A DNA stretch of 64,000 nt from Ichthyophis bannanicus (lineage: Eukaryota > Chordata > Amphibia > Gymnophiona > Ichthyophiidae), in contig CM066037.1 of NCBI GenBank assembly GCA_033557465.1, positions 204,599,156-204,663,155 of the forward strand, in the 5' to 3' direction. Positions within the stretch are counted from its first letter, which is position 1, and each line of letters begins with the position of its first letter. The position numbers and the translations under genes were made by a program. This document shows positions 53,693-62,121 of this stretch, piece by piece. Under the pieces are notes generated by a model, which worked only from the letters and a program-made list of their open reading frames with translations, searched no databases and was not told the origin of the DNA.

Positions 53693-54630
53693 GTCGAGAT
53701 ATATCTTTTAGGTAGATATGTATCTACGTACTATTATCTGTCTGTTTAGGTTCATATATCCATATATTCCTATATGACTCTGACAGATGGGCACTACCCC
53801 TATCAATGCTGTGCCAGCATGCTTAGGGTTCTACACATACAACCACTCCCTGTGGTAATTAGCAAATTTTTTGTTTTTCTTACCATAACCTTTCAGGGTT
53901 AGGTACCTCTGAAGCTCTCCATGTACCTTTTTCTTTCCTAATTGACCTCATTTAGGAAAGACATTACAGATCTTCAGTTAATCTAAAGCTGTAACGCTTC
54001 ATAAGTCTGTCCTTACTTTGTTATCAGATACAGGGGTCTTCCATACCCCTTCTCTGCTACATGGACTATTTCTATTGTCAGTGCAAATCGGTCAGACTTA
54101 TTTTTCCTTTTGGTCCTAGGATTGTAGTGTTCTTCGGCCAAAAGAGCTTAAGCTTTGTCTAATAGTACCTTCTGCGTTTCCCGCTGAAGCCCTACCTCAT
54201 TGTACTACCCCAGTTTCCCCTGGGGCTATTTCTCACCCTGAAGGGTTCTGACCTCCACTTGTTTTTCCTACAGTTTATTACCTCTACGTCACAGTGAGGT
54301 ACTCCTTGAGGATCTTCTACTGGCTCTTCTAACAGATCCATATGAACCTCAATAGACTTTTTACAATACCACCAAGGGAGGTCCATATTAGAATATTGCA
54401 CTCAATATTTTTACTACTAAATATCATCAATACAGGGTCTTCCTCTATAGAAGTCCTGTTCTAGTCCAGATGTTCCACAGTCCTGTTCTAGTCCAGCTGT
54501 CCCACAGCATCTTTCTCTAATTCAACTCCTACCCTCCATCCCCAGGATGCCTGAGGTTATGAGGAGTAGCATGGCTCATTCTAGATTGGCAACATGCTAG
54601 GACTCCCTCCGGGCATCTTAGCTTGGGGAG
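52035..54630 (+). other. D1 eroded pol region, noncoding
   Basis: No complete RT, RNase H or YR block is readable over 2.6 kb. Islands remain: CTCTGCAACTCTACAGAGTA and GGGCCCTTGCTAGAGAGCAT (52848-52900) parallel the D3 RNase H coding region at 49840-49895. TACCCATCTTGCCCTCATAG near 53190 parallels D3 near 50215. It resembles the D2 region 42228-44346 more closely than D3. A TA-rich satellite lies at about 53575-53690. Confidence 0.65.
53570..53692. repeat. (TA)n microsatellite in the D1 eroded region
   Basis: Two runs of TATATATA separated by TGTATCTATGTATC. D2 has an analogous A/T satellite at about 43440-43560 at the corresponding place, so a satellite nucleus is shared by the two eroded copies. 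Confidence 0.8.
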
Positions 54631-54633
54631 TCC

Positions 54634-54983
54634 CCATATGTGAAGACTCATTCCTGCTTGTTCCTGGAGATAGCACAGTTACTTACCTGTAACAGGTGAT
54701 CTCTGGGAACAGCAGGAATAAGTCTTCACAACCCACCCACCTCCCCTAGGAGTTGCATTTCTCTATCTCTATCTTTCCCTTTCTCTCACTCTCTCTCTTG
54801 GTCTCAGCTTTAAAACTTAACTGAGGAGAGGCAGTTGGGAAAGGCAGGAAGGCAGCACGCAGGCGTTTTGGGATGCTCCCAAAAGCGTTCCCGCGCAGAC
54901 TCCATCGGTACCGACGTACCCATATGTGAAGACTTATTCCTGCTGTTCCCAGAGATCACCTGTTACAGGTATGTAACTGTGCT
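54634..54983 (+). repeat. D1 ICR (54634-54735) and right ITR (about 54790-54983)
   Basis: The ITR shares the GAGTCTGCGC variant of the D1 left end (here GCGCAGACTCCATCGGTACC). It lacks the about 22 bp that lie between two GAACGC motifs in the left ITR, consistent with slippage between the repeats. The end reads CCTGTTACAGGTATGTAACT. Confidence 0.86.
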
Positions 54984-55033
54984 TTGCTGTAGAATCTCTA
55001 TGGATTGAAATTCCATGTAAAAAGGGGAAGGCG

Positions 55034-55500
55034 ATGGCAGTGGGGGTGTTCTATCGACCGCCTGGCCAGAATGAACAAATGGATGACGAAATGCTCAAAG
55101 AAATCAAGGAAGCTAACAAAGGTTACAGCGCAGTAATAATAATGGGTGATTTCAGTTACCCCAGTATCGACTGGGTCAGTATCACGGCAGGACATGCTAG
55201 GGAGATAAAGTTTCTAGATGAAATAAATGACTGCTTCTTGGAGCAGCTGGTTCATGAACCGACCAGAGGGGAAGCCATATTAGACCTAGTCCTTAGTGGA
55301 ACACCAGATCTAGTGCAAGAGATAAGGTTGTTGGGGCCACTTGGCAATAGTGATCATAGCATGATCGCCTTTGATTTAATTAGTGGAGGAGGGATAGTAA
55401 GGAAATCCACAGTACTACCTTTTAACTTTCGAAAGGGAGACTATGATAAAATGAGGAAAATGGTTAAGAAAAAACTAAAAGGAGCAGTTGCAAAGCTTGG
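55034..55500 (+). pseudogene. CR1 ORF2 endonuclease, C-terminal part
   Basis: V-G-V-F-Y-R-P-P near 55040, M-G-D-F-S-Y-P-S-I-D-W near 55142, L-D-L-V-L-S near 55281 and G-N-S-D-H-S-M-I near 55345 are EEP endonuclease blocks, including the S-D-H catalytic His. A frame change at about 55500 separates it from RT. Confidence 0.86.
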
Positions 55501-57508
55501 GTGTTGTTGAAAACTACTATCTTGGAAGCCCAGACCAGCTGTATTCCATGTTTTAAGAAAAGTGGAAGGAAGTCCAAAAAACTGCCAGCATGGTTTAAAG
55601 GTGAGGTCAGAGAGGCTGTTGTTGCCAAAAAAGCATCTTTCAGGAAATGGAAAAAAGAGCCAAACGTCGAACCCTGGAAACAGCACAAGCACTGTCAAGT
55701 CAAATGCAAGGCATTGATAAGGCAGGCAAAGGGAGAATTTGAGAAGAAGCTTGCTGCGGAAGCAAATATGCGAAATAAAGACTTTTTCATGTATATTCGT
55801 AGCAAAAAACCTGTGAGAGAGTCAGTTGGTCCAACAGATGATAGAGGGGTTAAAGGGGCACTAAGAGGCGACAAGGCAATAGCGAAGAGACTGAATGAAT
55901 TCTTTGCTTCAGTCTTTACTGAGGAAGATGTAGGGATGTTACCCATGACTGAAATGGTATTTAAAGGTGCGGAAGAATTGAAGGAAATATCGATACATCG
56001 GGAAGATGTATTACAACTATTAGATAAACTGAAGAGTAGCAAATCACCTGGGCTGGATGGTATACATACAAGGGTGTTGAAAGAACTGAAATATGAGATT
56101 GTAGACCTGCTATTAGTAATCTGTGAACTATCATTAAAACCATCTCTAATACCTGAAGATTGGAGGATCGCCAATGTAACACCAATTTTTAAAAAGGATT
56201 CCAGGGGTGATCCGGGAAACTACAGACCGGTGAGCCTGACGTCAGTACAGGGAAAAATGGTAGAAACAATCATAAAGAATAAAGTTACTCAGCATGTAGA
56301 TAGTCATGGCCTAATGGGAGACAGCCAACATGGCTTTAGACAAGGAAGATCTTGTCTTACTAATCTGTTATGTTTTTTTGAAGGTGTGAATAAACAGGCG
56401 GACAAAGGTGAGTCGGTTGATATAGTGTATCTGGACTTTCAGAAAGCCTTTGACAAGGTCCCTCATCAGAGACTTTTGGCAAAACTAAAGAGTCATGGGA
56501 TAGGAGGCAGTGTACTACTGTGGATCAAGAACTGGTTAAAAGATAAAAAGCAGAGGGTAGGGCTAAATGGCCAATTTTCCCAATGGAGAAAGGTGAATAG
56601 TGGTGTACCCCAGGGATCTGTGCTGGGTCCGCTGCTTTTTGACATATTCATAAATGACCTGGAAAGTGGAATAACGAGTGAGGTTATCAAATTTGCAGAT
56701 GACACAAAACTATTCAAAGTTGTTAAAACCCAAGAGGATTGTGGAAAATTGCAAGAGGATCTTGATAAATTGGAAGACTGGGCATCAAAATGGCAGATGA
56801 AATTTAATGTGGACAAGTGCAAAGTTATGCACCTAGGGAAGAACAACCCAAACTATGGTTACACGATGCAAGGTTCCACATTAGGAACCATCACCCAGGA
56901 AAAAGATTTAGGCGTCATTGTGGATAACATGTTAAAACCCTCGGCCCAGTGTGCAGCGGTGGCCAAGAGAGCAAATAGAATGCTAGGTATCATAAGGAAA
57001 GGAATGGAGAATAAAACAAAAGATATTATAATGCCTCTATATCGTTCCATGGTGAGACCACACCTTGAATATTGTGTGCAATTCTGGTCGCCGTATTTTA
57101 AAAAGGATATAGCGATTTTAGAAAAGGTTCAGAGAAGAGCCACCAAAATGGTAAAGGGGATAGAAGGATACTCCTATGAAGGAAAGGTTAAAAAGGTTAG
57201 GGCTCTTTAACCTGGAAAAGAGGCGGCTGAGGGGAGATATGATTGAAGTCTATAAATTAATGAATGGAGTGGAACGAGTAAACGTAGATCGATTGTTTAC
57301 ATTATCAGAATATAGAAAGACTAGGGGACATGCAATGAAGCTACAGGGTAAAATATTTAAGACTAATAAAATAAAATATTTTTTCGCTCAACGTGTAATC
57401 AAACTCTGGAATTTGTTACCGGAGGATGTAGTAAAGTCTGTTAGTGTAGCTGGGTTTAAAAAAGATTTGGACAAGTTCCTGGAGGAAAGGTCCATAAACC
57501 ATTATTAA
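55501..57508 (+). pseudogene. CR1 reverse transcriptase, long frame plus shifted C-terminus
   Basis: Frame 55501-57210 has LINE RT blocks: S-P-G-L-D-G-I-H near 56046, N-Y-R-P-V-S-L-T-S near 56218, Q-H-G-F-R near 56326, Y-L-D-F-Q-K-A-F-D-K-V-P-H near 56427, S-G-V-P-Q-G-S-V-L-G-P-L-L-F near 56599, catalytic F-A-D-D near 56692 and L-G-V-I-V-D-N near 56908. Near 57170 a two-base loss shifts the frame; the C-terminal block ([12 protein letters not shown] near 57205; W-N-L-L-P-E-D-V near 57409) continues to 57508. Only three lesions are visible in the whole ORF2 (near 38030, 55500 and 57170), so the copy is moderately young. Confidence 0.88.
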
Positions 57509-57679
57509 GAAGGGACCCAAGATAATCAATGCTTGACCCAGTACAAGCATTGTGGAACCCGTGTCTTTTGGGGAAACTGCTAGGTACGTATGACCTAGAT
57601 TGGCCACTGTTGGAAACAGGATACTGGGCTTGATGGACCTTGGTCTGACCCAGTATGGCATATCTTATGTTCTTATGTT

Positions 57680-58161
57680 CATCATGGGTAGCCAGTGTAG
57701 TTGCTGCAGGACTGGCATTATGTGTTCAGACCTTGGGGTGTCCGTCATGATGCGTGCTGCGGTGTTTTGCACCATTTGGAGCGGGTGCAGGGTTTGTTGA
57801 GGGAGGCCTTTATATAATGAGTTTCCGTAGTCAAGCAGAGTTGTGTTATGAGTGCCTGGCCTACTGTGCGGAAGTGGTCCTGGCAGAGTAGTGGCTTGAG
57901 TTTTCTGATGATCCTTAATCGTTGATAAGCCTTGTTTGCGGTCTTTGTGATGTGGGATTTGAGGTTTAGTGCTCTGTCCATTGTGATGCCTAGATATTTA
58001 AACTCATCTTTAACTACTATAAGCATATTTAAAATGCTGATGGTTTCGGGTGGGGTGAAGGTAGTGTTCCTTGTGATGAACATTGCCTCGGTCTTGTCAA
58101 AGTTGACCGTCATATTATTGGCTGTGAACTAGGTGTTCATATCTTCTATGCATCTGGCTAT
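57680..58161 (-). mobile_element. L2 LINE, 5' continuation (minus)
   Basis: Minus-strand coding: K-T-E-A-M-F-I-T-R-N near 58095, Y-L-G-I-T-M-D near 57995 and I-R-K-L-K-P-L-L near 57910. These are RT-downstream blocks of the L2 whose 3' end is at 34700-35540. The CR1 sits between them (L2 positions adjoin). F gag resumes at 58162. Confidence 0.8.
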
Positions 58162-59700
58162 TGTGATGCCACTGGCGTTGCCCTTGAGGATAGTTCACCG
58201 GCAAAACAGCCCTGGCGGGAGTCTTCGGGCTCCAAAGCATTAAAGGGCTCCAGGATGTTCCAGAGGCTTCCACCTCTGCAGAACTACTGGTGTCATGTAC
58301 TGGGGTCATAGCCACTTCCACCGGTACCGACACCCAGGCATCGGCAGGAGCGATGGATAAAAGAATCCTCGCTATTGAACGCAGTCTAGCATCCCTCTTA
58401 GCAGCTTCGGTACCGCTAAGACAGCTACATATGGTTCAACAGGTATCGGTACCGACATCGGTACCGGTACCGACAGTACCTGCTTTGACAGGACTGCTTC
58501 CCTCCATCCGAGCCTTGAGTCTATCTCGGGTATCTGTTATCAGGAAGCCAGACATTTCGGTACCAACTTCGAGCAGTACCGATTCCATGCGTTACGGGAG
58601 CACCCAGTACAGAGTTCTCTTGAGTCTTCTGATTCTGATGACTCTGACGATTCTACCGGTACCAGAGCGAACCTACTAGAGGATTCAACTCCTTCTCCTC
58701 AACACAGGATGTCTCCTCCAGAAGATATGTCCTTCCAGGATTTCATACGTGATTTAGCAATGGGTCTTGCAATCACTGTGATTCCAGAAAAGGAACCTAG
58801 GGCAGAAGAATTAAGAATTCTACAGTACCCTATGGCTTCCAAAGAGGCAGCTATGCTTCCCATTCACAAGATCTTACATGATCTGATGTTGAGAATGTGG
58901 GAAACTCCTTTAACGATATCTTCACATTCCCGACGCCTTGACACTATGAACCGAGTGCCAAGTTGTCCTGGTTTTCAAAAAACTCAGTTACCTCACCATT
59001 CAGTGGTAGTGGAATCGGCCATGCAAAGAATCAAGAGTGCTAAAACACATTCTTCTAATCCTCCAGGCCGGGAATCCAGGACACTCAATGCCTTTGGGCG
59101 TTGATGCTTTCAATCCTCCATGCTATCAGCCAGAATCAGTTCCTACATTCTTGATATGGGAATGTTCCTGAAAGAAGTCACAAAAGACTTAGAGCTCATT
59201 ATCCCTTGTGTCTCAGAGGAAAAAAGAGCAGACTACCTTATTCTGGTCAAGCACGCCCAGAATGTCTCTAAATTCATGAACCGTGCTACCTTTGATTGTT
59301 TTGAATGTATTAGCAGAACCTTTGCTAAATCCATAGGAGCACGTCGTATTGCTTGTCTTCAAGCATCAGACTTAGAACAGTGGGTGCAAGAAAAGCTGGG
59401 AAACATTCCTTGTACAGGAGAAAATCTGTTTGGCAAGGACTGGCAGGACAAGGCTAATCAGCTTGAATCTGAAAATACTACCTTGAACAGACTATCAAAG
59501 TCTACAGCCAACCCAGCATAGAAGAAAACATTCAAAAACCCTTTTTCAGTAAGAAAAAGAAGCTTTACCCATCTTACACCCATCAAAGCCACTGTCCGCT
59601 TCATGTTCCCCAGAAGGGACAGCAACAGTACAGACAGCAAAGAAAGTCGCAAGCTCAAAGAGCTCAACCAACCCAACAGACCCAGCCCCCTCAGGGTCTT
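58162..59700 (+). pseudogene. Copy F gag, main part
   Basis: Linker with GGTACC codons (58290-58679), then the conserved region 58709-59104: M-S-F-Q-D-F-I-R-D-L-A near 58727, L-H-D-L-M-L-R-M-W-E near 58875 and V-V-E-S-A-M-Q-R near 59010. A TGA at 59102-59104 stops it; the same frame resumes at 59120 (S-A-R-I-S-S-Y; N-R-A-T-F-D-C-F-E near 59280; I-G-A-R-R-I-A-C near 59334) to a TAG at 59519-59521. A frame change precedes the region, and the degraded basic tail runs to about 59700. Confidence 0.8.
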
Positions 59701-60153
59701 TGACTTCTACCTAGAGAACTTAGTCATTCTGCCCCTGAAAGGTCCAGAACTCAACCATTCCAGGAAGACTATGCTATTTTGCCAAAAGATGGCGGAAAAT
59801 AACATCAGAAAATTGGACTCTGTCCATTGTTTGACTGGGGTACAAGCTTCATTTTCTCACCTTGCCCCACCTACAATAATAAAACAGTTCAATTCTCAGG
59901 ACCCTGCCACCAATCTTTTGTGGCAGGAGGTCACATCACTTCTCGCTCAAGGAGCAATCAAAGAAGTACCCATACCCCAACAGGGGACGGGGTTTTACTC
60001 TCCCTATTTTCTTATTCCAAAGAAGATAGGGGGATACAGGCCTATACTAGACCTGAGAAAAGTTCAAAATGATCTCCCTCCGGACACTTCTACCATACCT
60101 TCAAAGTCAGGACTGGCTATGTTCTCTAGATCTAAGAGATGTGTACACGCATA
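59603..60153 (+). pseudogene. Copy F reverse transcriptase, N-terminal part
   Basis: F-Y-L-E-N-L-V-I-L near 59706, I-K-E-V-P-I-P-Q-Q-G-T-G-F near 59957, Y-F-L-I-P-K-K-I-G-G-Y-R-P-I-L-D-L near 60004 and a deletion of the block after it (R-K-V-Q-N-D) lead to D1/D3-like RT residues that end at 60153 with the H insertion. The catalytic Y-x-D-D region is not present in the window. Confidence 0.8.
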
Positions 60154-60320
60154 ATCTCAAGGAACAAACAGGGATGTAGTCCTCACATACGGGTATCGTC
60201 GGTACCGAGGGAGCCTGCACGGGAACGCTCCCCAGCGTCCAATAGGAAAGCTTTTGGGAGCATCCCACAGCGCCTGCGTGCTGCCTTCCCGCCTTTCCCA
60301 ACTGTCCCTCTCCAGTTCTT
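60154..60320 (+). repeat. Copy H left ITR
   Basis: It matches the other D/F subfamily left ITRs over its length and includes the GTCGGTACCGA core. The right partner is not in the window. Confidence 0.85.
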
Positions 60321-60547
60321 CGTTTTCCGCGGAGCCGACAGGTCACTGCAGAAAAAATTCCCTTCTTATTCTTATTTTTTGTGGTCATGTCTGCCTTCCA
60401 TTGACGCTACACCGGTACCGCCGGTTCTTCTTTCTTTAAAAAAAAAAAAAAAAAAAAAAAAGCTTTCTTTCTGGAGTCTTTTCCAGTAATTTTCTCCTCA
60501 GGTGCCACGCGCCATTTTGGGCACTAGGCCCAACGTTTTCCCTCATA

Positions 60548-62118
60548 ATGGAAAAACCCGCTTCGGGTTTTAAAATGTGTTCTAAGTGTGGCGATACCGT
60601 CTCCATCACCGATACCCATCAGTGGTGCCTCAAATGTTTAGGTCCTGACCACTCTATTTCAGAGGGTGTTGCCTGTGGGATGATGTCGAAAAGGGGCCGG
60701 GAAAACCGAGCTGCTAAGCTTTGCACCCTTTTTCCCTCTGATGCAGCCTCCGTGGCATCGACGTCTTCCAGGGCTTCGTCTTCCTCCCATGGATCTTAGG
60801 TAACTAAAAATAAATCTAGCTTGTCCTCAAAGGGTTGATCTCCTTCTAAACATCGAGATGCCTCTGGGGTTGCCATTGAGGGACTTTCATCAGCAAAATT
60901 GCCCCGGCGGGAGGCTTCGGCTTCCAAAGCACTAACGGGGCTCCAGGATGTTCTCGAGGCTTCAACCTTGGCAGAACTACTAGTGCCATGCTCTGGGGTT
61001 CCGACCGCTTCATCCGGCACCGATACCCAAGCATTGGCAGCGTTGATAGACCAGAGATTCTTGGCTGTTGAACGCAGTCTGGTGGCTCTTTTCACGGCCT
61101 CGATGCCTCTGAAACCGCTTCAGACAATTCAACCGGTACCGGCACCGACTGCATTGACATCGGCAGGTATTCTACCGGGACCGAGTCTTGCATCTCTATC
61201 CGGCATCGACAAGTCTGTACCGGACCACTCCGATGCCGACTTTGATCGGTACCGGTAGCGTGCCTTGCATGATCACCCGGTTCGGAGATACTTCGAATCC
61301 TCGGATGAGTCTGAAGACTCTGAAAGCTCTGCCGATACCAGAGTACTTCTTCTGAGGATTCCTCTTCTCCTTAGCGTAGGATGTCTCCATCAGAGGATAT
61401 GTCCTTTCAGGATTTTATCCGAGATTTGGCCCGAGGTCTTTCCATCACAGTGGCTCCTGAAAAAGAGCCTAGGGCAAAGGAATTAGAAATCCTACAATAC
61501 CCTAAAGCTCCCAAGGAGGCAGCTACCTTACCTATTCATGAGATCTTGCATGATCTTATGTTAAGGATGTGGGAAACACCTCTAACCACATCTCCTCACA
61601 CTCGAAGACTCGACACCATGTATCGAGTTCCTCCTTGTCCTGGGTTTCAGAAGACTCAATTACCAGACCATTCTATGGTGGTGGAATCAGCCATGAGACG
61701 GATAAAGGGTTCAAAAAGGTATGTGTCTAATCCTCCAGGACGTGAGTGTAGGACTCTTGACGCCTTTGGAAGTCGATCCTTCCAGGCTTCCATGCTTTCT
61801 GCTAGGTTCAGTTCCTATATCTTGTAAATGAAAATGTTCCTTAAAGAGGTCACAGGAGATTTAGAGCTTATGAGCCCCCTCCTTCCTGATGATTAAAGGC
61901 AAGATTATCTCGCTCAGGATGTTTCCAAGTTGGTGAATCATGGCAGCCTTTGACTGCTTTGATTGCATAAGCAGAACCTCTGCCATTGCCATAGTTGCAC
62001 TTATGATTGCCTGGCTCCAGGCATTTGACTTGGAAATTTGGGTACAGGACAAACTAGGGAATATACCTTGCACAGGAGAGAATCTCTTTGGCAAGAATTG
62101 GCAGGAAAAAGCTAATGA
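60548..62118 (+). pseudogene. Copy H gag
   Basis: ATG 60548 opens the Cys/His cluster K-M-C-S-K-C-G-D ... W-C-L-K-C-L-G-P-D-H-S. It stops at TAG 60797-60799, is open again from 60899 (linker to 61258), and the conserved region from 61381 (F-Q-D-F-I-R-D-L-A-R-G-L; L-D-T-M-Y-R-V-P-P; T-L-D-A-F-G-S-R) ends at 61827. A final piece with S-A-I-A-I-V-A-L and G-E-N-L-F-G-K-N-W (61940-62118) runs into the L2. Several stops and frame changes make it inactive. The IGARR block reads I-V-A-L-M. Confidence 0.8.
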
Positions 62119-62121
62119 GAG

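Larger units (their letters stand above)
38101..54983 (+). mobile_element. DIRS copy D1 with nested insertions (16.9 kb span)
   Basis: D1 is inserted in the CR1 endonuclease gene. Its own sequence is 38101-39337, 44706-45390, 45824-46241 and 51922-54983, interrupted by DIRS D2, an L2 tail and DIRS D3. Left and right ITRs share the diagnostic GGTACCGATGGAGTCTGCGC, confirming they belong together. It has a gag gene, but the position of RT, RNase H and recombinase holds eroded noncoding DNA (52035-54630). Confidence 0.85.
54984..57679 (+). mobile_element. CR1 LINE, 3' part
   Basis: This is the continuation of the CR1 broken at 38100: the rest of the endonuclease, a long RT frame, a C-terminal region and a 3' end TTATGTTCTTATGTTC, the short direct repeat typical of CR1 tails. 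No poly(A) is present, as usual for CR1. Confidence 0.88.
58162..60153 (+). mobile_element. DIRS copy F, middle part
   Basis: F resumes in gag at the residue after its break at 34699 and continues through gag into RT, where copy H inserts at 60154. The right part of F is not in the window beyond H. Confidence 0.83.
60154..62121 (+). mobile_element. DIRS copy H, left part
   Basis: Left ITR ATCTCAAGGAACAAACAGGG ... GTATCGTCGGTACCGAGGGAG ... GGAAAGCTTTTGGGAGCATC, a leader with a 24-A tract near 60440, and gag. It interrupts F RT at about 60153. A minus-strand L2 cuts it at 62122; the rest is outside the window. Confidence 0.85.
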
